The notes below the pieces were generated by a model that was not told the DNA's origin, did no database searches, and worked only from the letters and a program-made list of their open reading frames with translations. Positions 34,173-45,961 of a DNA stretch of 64,000 bases are shown here, piece after piece. The stretch's first letter is position 1; every line of letters begins with the position of its first letter. Made by a program: the position numbers and the translations under genes. This DNA comes from Theocolax elegans (lineage: Eukaryota; Arthropoda; Insecta; Hymenoptera; Cerocephalidae). The stretch lies in assembly GCA_026168455.1 (NCBI GenBank), contig CM047427.1:46478558-46542557 (forward strand), in the 5' to 3' direction.

Positions 34173-35210
34173 TGTAACGGAAATCGTCACACAATCTATT
34201 CACGACGAATAGAGTACTTAAATTCGCGAATTGTAAGTCGTCGGAGCCTTTCGTATGTCAAGGCCAACCGACGACACTTGTTTACTTTTCTACGAGTGTG
34301 CAATTACGCGCGCGTCTATACGTAGGGATGGGAGCGCGAAAGAGTGTGTGAGTTTCCCCACTCCCATCCCTTTTTCGAGAAATTAGGCGATCGCCTAATC
34401 AGTGCGTAATGATCCGTCGATCGTGACGGATTGTTATATTGTCTGGACGTTCCGTACTGCTCGTGAGTGCCGAGAGTGCGCCCCACCCCCTCCTGCATTA
34501 AGCTCTGTGAACGGTTGTTCCGGAGCAGAGCTAGGTGCGGAGACCCGGGTGGACCGAACGCGTGTCCGTACAGTTTTGTGTGTGGGTTTGTGTGTGTGTG
34601 TGTGTGTAATCAAGGACGGGGTCGTGCGCGAGTGATACCGCGAATCGCCGCGGCAAGGGCCGCCTTCACCACCTCAACCACCGGTCGTCCCCTTGTCAAG
34701 GAGGTCGACCAGTCGCCGAGGATCGGCTGGGCCATCCTCGAGGAGCGTCACCGGTAAGTGATAATTTATTATCGTGACCCTCCCCCTCCCTTGTGTGTGT
34801 GTACCACAGGAGTGTAACCTGTCGCAGGCGAGGATCTCGATCCGGCAGGTTTCCCGGGACTTCCGCCCGCGCGAAATAACTTTGTCGCGGCATACGGCCA
34901 GAGTGGCCATTTGTTAATTAAATTAATTTAATAAATGTTTTATTAATTTTTTATTTTAATTAATTGAATATATATTTATTGTTCTCCCCGCTCACCCCGA
35001 CATCCTTTAATTTTATATCGTGTCGAGGCTAGGAGGATTGCCCGAATCCTCCATACCGATCGTCCCAGCGAACTAGTGTTCCTGGCGACAGCCCGCAGTT
35101 CGCGATAAAATAATTAATTGTGTGCGCGGTATTGGGCAACGCGGCCCAACGGTTTTTATTAATTATATAAATTAATTAATTTTACCCGGGCACGCGAATA
35201 CCACGTTACA
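34173..35210. mobile_element. Putative solo LTR, 1038 bp, unknown family
   Basis: Starts TGTAACGG and ends CCACGTTACA, with TGTAAC/GTTACA inverted ends. It is flanked by gtaa on the left and gtat on the right, a 4-bp target duplication with one mismatch. Inside are a hairpin (gggatgggag ... ctcccatccc, 34326-34371), a (GT)n run at 34580-34606, GC-rich transcribed-looking sequence and an AATAAA at 34928. No coding capacity was recognised. It splits an exon-like island. Confidence 0.55.
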
Positions 35211-35361
35211 GTATAATTCGGGCTGAAAAACTGAAGGATTGTATAGAATGAAGAATAATGTTATTATTAATTAATAGAAATAATAAAATAATATAGTATA
35301 ATTGTAAAAAATTAATATAATAATTACTATAAGAATTAATTTTATTATTATTTTTATGTAG

Positions 35362-35502
35362 ATTGTAAAATTGCTTCGAAACGACGATTTATTGTATACA
35401 ATTACCAATAGAAATGAAGAGCAAGCTATCAATAAAAGACCGATCCCTTTTCATTATTATAGGTCAAAAGTAAAATACGTCATTTTAAACGTTTTTGAAA
35501 AT
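35362..35502 (+). pseudogene. Exon-like island of 47 codons, unknown product
   Basis: Preceded by tttttatgtag and followed by gtatgt, open in one frame for exactly 47 codons (phase 0 at both ends). It begins IVKLLRNDDLLY and ends YVILNVFEN. No family recognised. It may belong with the other exon-like islands on the same strand. Confidence 0.35.
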
Positions 35503-36690
35503 GTATGTATGCTTGTATGAATTGTACTATGTAAACAAGCCAATCGAAAAATTCAGTCAATTTCTACCTATTTGGCTAAAATTTATTTTTATAGTAACTT
35601 TTAAATGTTATGGTCGTTTATGTTTTTAAAACATTTAACGATCGTGCCTGGAATATATAAACGTATAGTTTTTACATATTTCGGATCCTCTAATTTATTA
35701 TTAAGAAAGTTTATATACAATATTTTTATGTGTTGTACTCTTAAATTAAAATTGAATATAAAATAGGTGAACTTAGCAAATTTAATGGACTAAGCGGACG
35801 TGCTCGAGGTGCGTCCGCATACTTCGACTGCATATTTATCAAAACTGATAATCTTATATTGATCCCATTAGTTTTATCACCTTTATTTGTTTTAAAAATA
35901 ATCGTTTTTAAATTAAATTATTAATATAACATATTAACATAATTCATAGAGATATTTTCTAAATGAAACTGCAGAATATATGCTAAACTTTTACATTTTT
36001 TAAAAGTGACTTCTAATAGATCAATAACTCGACTATTCAATATTGAAATTGCCTTTTAAATTTGTTATTTTTTAACAATTTTCAATAAATGATTATACAG
36101 TGTAAATTAAATTAGCGAAACTGTACGCTTATAATAAAGGTTAATTTGTTATAGAATCGAATTTTTTAAAGTTAGTTTTATTGAGTTTTATTAAATGTGT
36201 TAAAAAAATAATGTATAAACACCCTTAACTCCTCTTGACCATTGCTTTTGGCATTATGCAAGATTTTTGAGACTGTTTTTGGAGAATTCTGGCACAGTTT
36301 TATGAATCATTAGCAATAATATTTCTTTCGTATCAGTCATAAAGCATCACTGCTTTATTATTAGCATTACACATTTTTCTTGTAGGTAATAAACATACCG
36401 CATTAACAAGATTTTGTGAATATTTACATAATTCTTGAATATTCTTAGAGTAATCATTGTTTGTTAAATGAATTTTTCTTGTTTAAAGAATATTTATATC
36501 AGAAAAAGTCATAAAACCTAATCTAATACGTGAAAGAATTTCCTGAGTATTCCTTGTCATTTTTCTGTCTCATATTAATTATCAATTTATCGTATGCGAA
36601 TAACTTCCATAACTTAAGTAATCTTTGATTTGATATATTTATCAATTTAATTCTTTTTTATTCCTGCGAATATAAAATCATCACGAAGTG
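35503..36690. other. AT-rich DNA, no gene seen
   Basis: A short palindromic word gcggacgtgctcgaggtgcgtccgc lies at 35795-35819. Otherwise nothing recognisable. Confidence 0.5.
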
Positions 36691-36777
36691 CTGCAGTAGA
36701 TCACCAAAAATAAGGACGTCGATTTTCGTGCTACAGGAAGCTGCAGTAGATCACCAAAAATAAGGACGTCGATTTTC
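36691..36777. repeat. 50-bp direct repeat upstream of BEL/Pao remnant
   Basis: ctgcagtagatcaccaaaaa and the following gacgtcgattttc occur at 36691 and again at 36741. Confidence 0.85.
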
Positions 36778-36875
36778 TCAAATCATCTATCCTTATCATC
36801 AATTTAATATACATGTAAACAACATACGACACCATTTACATATATAAAACATGAAGATTCATTGAACAAAACCAG

Positions 36876-38730
36876 ATGAGAAGGGAACTTTCTTTGGGAG
36901 ACTCCACAACAGTAACTACTTGGACGGAGTTGGATACATTTCTAAAATCGCGCATACAGGCTCTTGAGATACCCAACACTCAGAAACCTGCGTCATCAAC
37001 TGGCGGTGACTTATCGCAGATGACGTCGTCCAACAAAAAATCCAATTCATCTGGACTCACCGCGCATAACTTATCCAAACAATCTTGTTCTTGTTTTTAT
37101 TGTAGCGAAGAACATTATATTAATGTTTGTAATAAATTTCGATCTTGCTCAATCGACAATCGTAATACACAGTTCATGCAAAGCAGCCTTGCATGAACTG
37201 CCTTGGTGCATATCAATTTTCCAAGTGCAAATCTACGGGTAGCTGGTTCACTTGCCAAGGTCCTCATCATACTTTGCTACATCGACCATCAACTTCACAA
37301 TTGACAATCGTAATACACAGTTCATACAAAGCAGATTTGCATGAATTGCCTTGGTGCATATCAATTTTCCGAGTGCAAACATACGGGTAGTTGGTACACT
37401 TGCCAAGGTCCTTATGATGCTTTGCTACATCGACCATCAACTTCAAGCAACGCAACAACCGTTCGCAGGAACTGCAGACGTCCGTACAGCAGCAGCTGAA
37501 TCAATCTACCAACATTTTTGCCGAAGAGAGTTCACATCAGGTTATCAATGGATGTCTAAACAATCCAAGTGTGACCCTTCAAAACTCTGATGTAACGTCG
37601 CATGCAACCAATTTAACTCCGCAACCTCGCTTTGCCTTGCACGCGACAGCAGAGGTTTTTGTGTCATCAAAACGCAATCGTACTTGGTTTGCCCGAGCAC
37701 TTATCGATTCGTGCTCAGATGCTACTTTTATATCTTAATCACTTACTCAACGTATAAGGAAACAATCTCTTCAATCTGCATTTGTTTTTGTTTCGAACGA
37801 CTAAATCGACAGATCACTGGCGCAAACATCTATCAACAGCTTATTCGAGAAGGTCTATGTAAAAGTCCTGATAACTATCTTATTGCACAAGCTTCTGCTG
37901 TAGCATGGATTCTTACTGGTTCAGTTTCAACGTCAAATGATTTATCTACTGTGTTCAGTTTCACCTGCTCATTTGCAACCACTACTTGACGCTTTTTATT
38001 TTCAATTTAACTTTGTTACTTCTTCATCAAAAGTTATAAAAAAGACTGCCTTATCCTTAATCGCTCAACTCTGCGATGTGATAGGCTAGATTTTGCAAAC
38101 AACAATATCATTTAAAATGTTTGTGCAATCTCTCTGGCATGTTGGAGTTGAGTGGGACGATCTTCTTCCTGCTCATTTAATACATAAATGGGAGACTCTT
38201 ATCAACGATTAAGCACATATTCGACACTTTTCTGTACCTCATTGAATTGGATCATCTAAAACTCTACAAGTTATAAAATTGCACATTTTTTGTAATGTCT
38301 TGAAACGTGCCTACGCAGCGTGCTTTTACCTACAGACAATTGACAACGAAGGTATCATAAAATCCATTCTACTAGACGTTTGGAACTTTGTGGAACATTA
38401 CTGCTAATACGTCTAACTCAATGAGTTCATAGCATTTTATCTCTCGAAAATGAACGATGTCATTGTTGGTAAAACTGTATCATCACATTGGCCTTGATTC
38501 AAGAACACCCTACTAACTGGAAAACGTACCTAGCAAACAGACTTTCCGATAAACAGACAACGTTGTCTCATGCTTTATGGCATCACGTTTCTGAAAAATC
38601 CTAAAGACTTGCCTCCTTGAGTCGTATCAACAGCTGACATAGTAAACTCAACTCTATGGTTACAAGGCCCTTCATTTTTAAGAGGGTCTCGTACTCAATT
38701 CTGCGATTTTACCGTTCTAACTGCCGGTAA
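36876..38730 (+). pseudogene. Degraded BEL/Pao LTR retrotransposon: gag and pol fragments
   Basis: Gag end with a zinc-knuckle region (CFYCSEEHYINVC near 37090; CLGAYQFSKCKSTGSWFTC near 37200) and HHTLLHRPS; a protease-like ALIDSCSDATF near 37700; and the BEL-typical region between RT and integrase around 38040-38340 (SLIAQLCDVIG, SLWHVGVEWDD, RAYAACFYL), then a remnant near 38640. Many stops and frame changes. RT and integrase catalytic cores are missing. It contains a 148-bp tandem duplication (37153-37448). Confidence 0.8.
37153..37448 (+). repeat. 148-bp tandem duplication in BEL/Pao gag
   Basis: tygacaatcgtaatacacag starts at 37153 and 37301, and the two copies follow each other to accatcaacttca with scattered substitutions. 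It repeats the second zinc-knuckle segment. Confidence 0.85.
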
Positions 38731-40375
38731 TGCAGGTTATACATAAGAAATGATAACTCTCATCAAGAGCGCCATCTATGGGAAATCGCAATCGAAGTGA
38801 TCGTAGATGGCGCTACTTATGTCGATAGCTTTATAATAAAAATAGTGTAACTATTTTTTTTGTGCAATATAAAAATTAAAAAATAACTTATTTGACTTAC
38901 ATGCATTTTCTATTGTATCTATTATAATCCGTATTTGGATACGTATATGTATATACAGGACAAAATTCAGGAGAACTACTAATAAATATTGCTATAACTG
39001 TGGGAATATCTTTTAGAGGTATACAGTAGTTCTCCTAAATTTTTTCAGATTTTTTCAGGGTCATTATTTTAAGTTACAGAGAGTCAAAGTTGACGTTGTA
39101 GCACTTTTCTGCATTATATGCCCATTTTCATGAATTTGTAGCTCCCAGGCGATGTATTTTTCACTTAAACCATGACTTTTTTTTGTATAATTTTCTGAAT
39201 TTTTCATTAATAATACTTTTAAAGCCATAAATGTATGCCGTCACACTTTCATGAGCCATTTAAACTTTTAATAGTGAAAATAAGTCATTCTGCTCCGGAC
39301 TCTGCAAACCTAATGCTGTCTAAAAGATATCTTTTTATAGTCAGAAACTGCCTACAAATTTCCAGAGTGGGTCTTAATCATTAAGATTACTTACGATCAA
39401 AATACCTGGGAAAAGTGCCCGAAATATTAATAGAAATGTATATTTCTTGCCTTATAACGATGAGTCTATTAGCATGATCATTGCAAAAAAATTTATGCAC
39501 TTACCTTGGAGTGGTAGAAAAGTATCTTCACTTGTTTCAATATCCATCTTATCTCCTGTAAGCTGCTAAAAATACAAATATTATTATACAATTATAAAAA
39601 ATTAATTATCAAATATATATAATGCTGGATTTTCAATTTAACAACCATTTTAAGAATTATGATACTAATCTGAAAGTATTATAAAAGTATAAACATTATT
39701 ATTAGTATTTTTCAGCAATACATTGTTTGAATTTCACAAACTTGTCACTGTCAGTTAATCAAAAGGCGCGGCAGCGCCTGATGCAAGTATAGGCGCGAGA
39801 GCCATTATATACAGCTAACTAGCCCCCCCCAGATTTTTGCTTTTTAACCACTTCAATATTACTTAATTATTTTGTGCTATTGGCCACGCATTACTTTCCT
39901 TATTGCTAACCCTCACTGTAAAACAAGTTTTGTCCGAATTCATTCACACATAATTAAGAAAATCGATGCCAAAGATATTGCTTGCTGAATTCCTTTTCTC
40001 GATTTTTGCTTCTTCCCTTTTTTCGTCTCCCTAATGTATATATATATATATGTCTACAGAAAGCGAAAAGAGTTAGCGATATGGGAGATGTGTGAGATAG
40101 AAAGACAGCGTTGCGTGCCAGCCGGTTAAAGAGCGCGTACAAGGCTCCCAACGATTGGCAGGACATTTAGTTTAGAAGTGCCAGCGAGAGGGCGCTATAT
40201 TATACTGTTACTGTCAGCTTAGTACTCTCTGTTGACATGTATTTTGTTTGGTTATAGTTTTATATCAAAGTATAAAGTATTCAACATTCATTTATTGTGA
40301 CAATTTTTTTATTAATTTAAATTTTTTGAATTATTCTGATTAAAAATTTATTTTTTTATTTTTTTATAATCATAG
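38731..40375. other. AT-rich DNA with small hairpins, no gene seen
   Basis: A palindrome agcgccatctatg ... gtagatggcgct (38769-38813) and a small inverted repeat ggagaactact/agtagttctcc (38972-39038) are visible. A short TA run lies at 40034-40050. No coding sequence recognised. Confidence 0.5.
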
Positions 40376-40540
40376 GAAGGTTGTCGATACAATGCTTTGC
40401 ACATTGCAGTCAAAGTTACACTAAGTCCACAAATGTGTAAATTAAAATTTTGGTACGTTGGACATCCAGAATTTGTTAAAATGTTTTATGATGAAACCGA
40501 TAAAACCAAAAGTTATGTAGATAGGGCATACATGTTATAA
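40376..40540 (+). pseudogene. Exon-like fragment resembling ANKLE2 (LEM4) ankyrin start
   Basis: A 3' splice site (ataatcatag) is followed by an open frame of 54 codons ending in TAA. It begins EGCRYNALHIAVK, the signature at the start of the ankyrin region of ANKLE2, and continues with MCKL and PEFVKMFYDE, in the expected spacing for that family, before drifting and stopping. The rest of the ankyrin repeats and the downstream domain are absent. It is probably a truncated duplicate or captured exon. Assignment by recognition. Confidence 0.55.
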
Positions 40541-42233
40541 GATTTTATTTAAACATAGTGAAATTCACTACAGCTCCAGTGATTGAAAATGAATAGTACA
40601 ATTATTATATTACTCGAGTAACTGGGAAGTCCATTCAGATTATTCACAAGCTATCATATGTGTTGAATTCTTATCAATTAGTTTGTTTTACATTTATTTG
40701 TTTGACACCAAGTCTCTTGAGAGGATATATTCATGAAGTAAAATAGAAACTTTATATATATAAAATAGCTTGCGTATAGTCTCAATAGGCTTCCCAGTGA
40801 CTCCAGTCTAGTGGATATAAATTAAGAATTGTTTAAACATGGTGAAATTCACTACAGCTTCAGTTATTGGTAATAAATAGTACAATATTAACTCGAGTAA
40901 CTGGGAAGTCCATTCAGATTATATTAGTTTATACTTTTCAATAGAGCAAAAGTTCCACTTTCTTCTTTCTTTAAAGGACAATTTTTACTTTTTACCCTAA
41001 TGTAAAGAGTAATTTTTATATTTTGCACTGTTCAAAGAGTAATTGTAGCTGTTGATCGTTTAAAAGGTGTTGTTTTGGGATTTTTAACGTTACTTAAAGA
41101 GTAGTAAAGTCGTAAAATTACTCATTTAAGGTTCAGTTTTTACTCTTTGGGGTTAAGAGTGTGTGAAGAAACTTTTTTAATTTAACTGAATTTTCCTGAA
41201 CGAAATGTCAGATCCAAATTACACGGATCTACACCTTTCAACATAAATATTATAAATAATATATTAAATAAAAATCTAAAAAAATTCATACAGATAGCTT
41301 AAAACAAAAGCAAGGGCATAGCTTTTGATTTTTTAAGAAATAATAATTTTTTTAATAATAATTGAGTAAACATTTTTTAGATGCTAATTATTAGTAAATA
41401 AGTCATAAACTTTCAACGCAAACATTGTAATTTTAAATAATCAATTTAAAAATCTGGAAAATTTTAGGTCTATTGCTAAAACATTCAGACTAAGACATTC
41501 ATTGCTAAGACATTTTTAAGTTTTAATAATCACAAAATATAAATTAAAAATAGATGAATTTCATTAATCAATAGGTAAAGCAAAAAAATTTTTTTGAACA
41601 TAGTTTATAAGAACAACATGAAAAAAATATCTCACTTCTGCGCTTAAGCGTACAAATTTTGTAGCGACTTTACAATGCGATGGTTTTTGTTATTGGCATT
41701 CAAAAAATTTTGCTTACACATACTCTGATGTAGAATTTTGTGCTGCTTCAAAATCCCTGGTCAAATATTTGGCCAGATTTAAAGGAGAAATGACAAAACC
41801 AATTTAAATACTACAAAAAACACCAATATTAATTAAAAAAAAACTTTTACTCCTTTTTTTTCAGAATGTTATTGCAAATATAATCTATGCTCAAAATATG
41901 AAGAAAAGTGAAGAGAATAGTTGCTGTTTAAATCAGTATTTTTTTAATAATACACGTTTTTTCAAATTATTGTTAATTTATCGAATAAGTAACCTTGAAT
42001 CATCATAATAACTTATATATTACAGCTTCTTTGATAAACATAAATATCTTACCATATAGTTTATACATAGCGGGATCTATATGGCCATCGTAAATGTATC
42101 AACAAAGTAACAAATCGTAAATTTTTGTTCATTTCAGGGGTTATTTGCAGATTATAAGGTAGATAAAAATAATTTTTTTCACTAAAAGTTACTTGTTTAA
42201 AGTGCAACTATTCTCTTCGCTTTTCTTCACATT
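40541..42233. other. AT-rich DNA with a dispersed direct repeat, no gene seen
   Basis: Two copies of a roughly 90-bp segment lie at 40550-40640 and 40831-40922 (shared words gtgaaattcactacagct and ctcgagtaactgggaagtcc). The second starts about 281 bases after the first. Confidence 0.55.
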
Positions 42234-42249
42234 TTGAGTATACATTATA
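42234..42249. repeat. Left 16-bp target-site duplication of SINE
   Basis: ttgagtatacattata, identical to 42688-42703. Confidence 0.9.
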
Positions 42250-42687
42250 AATTTAAATTTTTTGGTAGTTTCCACGTACACCTTTTTACAGGTTTTTACG
42301 TATCCCCTACACCTTTATTCCATTTCCAATTTTTTACCCCTCTTTACCCCACCTTCTCGCATTCGCCCGGGGTTATGCCCGTGGAGAGAGGGAAAACCCG
42401 TGGCCAAACCCGTTGGGATAAATGCCATTTAGGAAAACCTCCTCCGAGAAGGGCGGTGTATTCGAGAACAATTCTGTTTGGGTGGCAAGGTCACATTGCG
42501 TAGACTTTAACACCGAAACCGAATGCCTCACACCTCCCGCTCGCGTTGTGGAATGTAAAAAAACACTTAACCGATCATTTAAGCTAAGCCCGAGAACGGT
42601 CACCCATCCAAGTGCCAACCGCGCTCGGTGCTGCTTAACTTTCATGACCGGCCGAGGTGCGTTTCCGCCACTCCGCCACCGTGTCGG
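42250..42687 (-). mobile_element. SINE with 5S rRNA-like head, 438 bp
   Basis: On the minus strand the head (about 42660 down to 42596) reads gttaagcagcaccgagcgcg and then cacttggatgggtgaccg, matching the internal promoter half of 5S rRNA. The body follows, and the far end is A-rich (aaaaaatttaaatt). Perfect 16-bp direct repeats flank it (42234-42249 and 42688-42703), which fits LINE-machinery insertion. A second copy of the head and part of the body is at 59991-60216. This is a SINE3-type layout; the partner LINE is unknown. Confidence 0.8.
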
Positions 42688-42703
42688 TTGAGTATACATT
42701 ATA

Positions 42704-43760
42704 TTTTTTTAAGTATACATTATATTAGCAATAAAATTCTAAAAAACTCGAGAACAAATTTTTTTCTCAAATTTTGGTGTATTTTTGTTTACATTGGTCT
42801 TATCATTTTTGCTTTAAATCAGGCCAAAATTTTAACAAGGGATTCTGGCAGCAGAAAATCTTACGTCAGAATGTCTAGAAGCAAAATTTCTTTTTAACAC
42901 GCACGAATTTCGCGTTTTGCGCCATAAAAATAGGATCTAAAGTATCCCTTTAGCAACCGGCGGGCGCAAAAGTACTTTAGCGCTGCCGAGATTCAACAAA
43001 TAAGAAAGACACATTATCTTATCTGCTCCCTAAATTTAGCGATTTAGATATTTATTTAGATATTGGTGTGTGTGTATAATATTAAGCTCCATAAAAAGTT
43101 TCTGTAATTGAAAGTACTGAAATCAAAATAGTAACGGCAAATATTTTATAGCTATCAACAGAAATTTATTTATTTCTTAAATATTCCACGTTGAATTTGT
43201 GCCTCTAGACAGTATACTTTATATAAAACACCTTCTAGGAAGGTGTCAACATTCGCAAGTATGGTTTACAATCACACTTTCAAAAATGTTATCTGAAAAA
43301 AAATCTTTAATTATTACTCTTATCCTATTTCTACTTATATTTTGCTTAAACTCCATAAAAAGTTTCTGCAATAGAAAGAACTGAAATCAATCCGAAATAA
43401 TCGACAAGTATTTTTTACCATACCATACATTGCATTTTTTTTAATTAAACTTTTATATATTTTGCTTAAACTCTATAAATAGTTTTAACTAATTTCCATA
43501 AAACTGATAAAAAGGAAACTTCTTTTTTTTTATTCTCTTAAAATAAACAATGTATATCCTTCCCGTGCTTTACATTAGTATATACACAATTGTATAGAAT
43601 AATAATAATTCATTTGTGCAAAATTAATTTCTGCATAACTAATAAAAAGTAATTTCTCTCCTTTTTGAGCTCTTTAAATAAAATAATACTTGCACCACCA
43701 TTGATTCAGTATTTCAGTAGAGTTATTTTTGACCTACTAATCAAAAATAATATCCTCTTA
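42704..43760. other. AT-rich DNA, no gene seen
   Basis: A short internal repeat of atttattttgcttaaactc-type words lies at 43330-43480. No product recognised. Confidence 0.5.
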
Positions 43761-44287
43761 CACTACCGCTCAAAAGTTTGAGTTCACCTAAATAAAAATT
43801 GACCCAACTTCAAAGCTTCATAACTTTGGTGCAAATAATGCTACAAAAACCTGTTACATACCGTTCGAAAGGAAATTTAAAAAGCTTTAAAATAACCTGG
43901 TACAAAAGTCTATTTTTTAATTTTTTATTTGTGTAAAATACCAAAGTTTAAAACTGAAAAAAAACAGGTCTCTCTATAAATGCCTGCATTTTCCAGGAAA
44001 AAGTGTATTTTTAAATGTTATACAATGTAAATTAAAGCATTTTTTAAGAGCTTTCGAATGCTTTTTATAAATTTATCCTAGCATCATTTTTAAGGAAGTT
44101 ACGACAGTTTTTATGCACACTAGAGTTTTTATTACTTTTTTTAATATCATAGCGGTTTTAAATATTATCGGATCACTCCAAAGAAACAAATGATGTGTTT
44201 CTAAATGATGAAAAAGTTTTCAAATTTTTAATATATTTTTAAATGAAGATATTTTTAGTGTTTTTTATTCATATATTAGGTAACTAC
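43761..44287. mobile_element. Left half of a Tc1-type inverted-repeat element
   Basis: Starts cactaccgctcaaaagtttg after a TA dinucleotide. The first 383 bases are repeated in reverse complement at 59366-59748, ending ggtagtg before TA. Together with 59147-59748 it would form a 1129-bp element once copy C is removed. Ends with CTCAAAAGTTTG are typical of Tc1-like transposons. No transposase was found, so it is non-autonomous. Confidence 0.8.
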
Positions 44288-45961
44288 TGTTGTGTCCCGG
44301 ATAATTTTACAGATAAAAAAAATTAAAGTTATGATTTTACTGATTTTGATTTTTGTAAACGGAAGAATGAACTAAATAACTTTACTTAACTTTTACTGAC
44401 GAGAACCGTGGTAGAGCGAGGCAGGTCTTAGCAGTTCCTGTGAAGGGTGTATAGGGTGAATTGGTAGGGCAGAGAAGATTTCGGCTTCCTCCAAGCCAAA
44501 TCCAGGACGACGAAGATGTGTGAGTCGAAACAAAGTCCAAAACGACGATGACGGGAAGATTGATTTCGAGAGTGAACGCAACAGTTTGTGAAACACGGGA
44601 TAGTGGATGGAAGTCCGGATAAAGTCAATTACGATATCACAGATTTATATTTTACACTCAATTTATTTAAAATAGCATAATTATATTTCACAGAATTAAT
44701 AGCTTTTGACAAATAGATACGAATTTAAAACAACAGTAATTATTGTCCGAACTGAGGTACAAAATTTAAAGTAGTTGAAAAAACGCGAAGATACAATCTC
44801 TTATACATGTGAGAGTAGGAAGACCGTCTTATTCGAGTCCGCTCGATCGACTGACTACCACTCTCCTCGACTGACTGTTGATGCGCGTCCTTTCTCGAGG
44901 TGGTATGGAGGGGAACGACTGCTGCGCATCTTGTGGTACGCCGTTCTTGAAGGCGGAGCTGTTCTTGATTGGTTGTGGGCGGCCCTTCGGTGGTGTACGG
45001 ATTGGGCTGCGAATCCACTTATTGGTTGGAGGTGGGGCGTTGTCAGCAAACTGATGAGATCTTCGGCGTCTCTTGATTGTTTTGGCGAATGTTTTGATGA
45101 CGTACTTATTTGGGTGATTTGGTGTATACTATTGCAACTTTGTGAAGTCATGTTATTGTCAAACACATTAGTCATTTTAGTGAGAAGATATTTAAATAGT
45201 AATATTAGCGGAGTCGAGAGTCAGTTTCGTAAACATGAGTGTGTTCGTGGAAAGACATTAATTCATATATGTAACTTAATATTAAATAAATGTTATAATA
45301 GCAAGTATTAGCGGCATTATACAATTCATAATGCATAAGATTATTATTAATATAACGTATTGTGGCGCGAAACGCATGAATCTATTGGGAAAGGATTAGG
45401 AGAACATGACATATGAGTAGGTGGCAGAGGTTGCGTGGAGAATTGACGGTGGCGCTAGTCTGGTGGTGCAGAAGGGAACTAAGGATTTGACTTTGTGCGA
45501 GAGAGAAAGGTATAGGTGATGCATGCGATAGTGGCGCTAGTCTGGTGTCGTTGAAAGGAACTAAGGATTTGACTATGTGCGAGAGAGAAAGGTATAGGTG
45601 ATTCATGCGATAGTGGCGCTAGTCTGGTGGCGCGGAAAGGAACTAAGGATTTGACTTTGTGCGAGAGAGAAAGGTATAGGTGATGCATGCGATAGTGGCG
45701 CTAGTCTGGTGTCGTGGAAAGGAACTAAGGATTTGACTATGTGCGAGAGAGAAAGGTATAGGTGATTCATGCGTGTACAATATATGCGTAGACATAACAT
45801 ATGAATATTGTATTTGAATACATTTATAACTAACTGCTAAGTATATATATTGTTATATTTGAATACGATCATTACTAACTTACTATTTTATACTTATTTT
45901 GGATAAATCGTGGTTATTGTTGACTAATATAAAAGTATAAAAAAAACTGCCCGACATTACA
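44288..45961 (-). repeat. 3' LTR of copy C, 1674 bp
   Basis: Minus strand TGTAATGTCGGG (45961) to GACACAACA (44288). It lacks the 14 bases cagctgtcaccagg that the 5' LTR has near 57638. The stop codon of env is formed by bases 3-5 of this LTR. It contains four 82-bp repeats (about 45450-45780). Confidence 0.9.
45452..45779 (-). repeat. 82-bp tandem repeats in LTR of copy C
   Basis: gcgctagtctgg recurs at 45452, 45534, 45616 and 45698, the same array as in copy B, with the same GAGA tracts. Confidence 0.85.

Noticed and set aside
42596..42660. A functional 5S rRNA gene
   Set aside because: Only the promoter half matches; the rest of the molecule is missing and the segment sits inside a SINE with target duplications.
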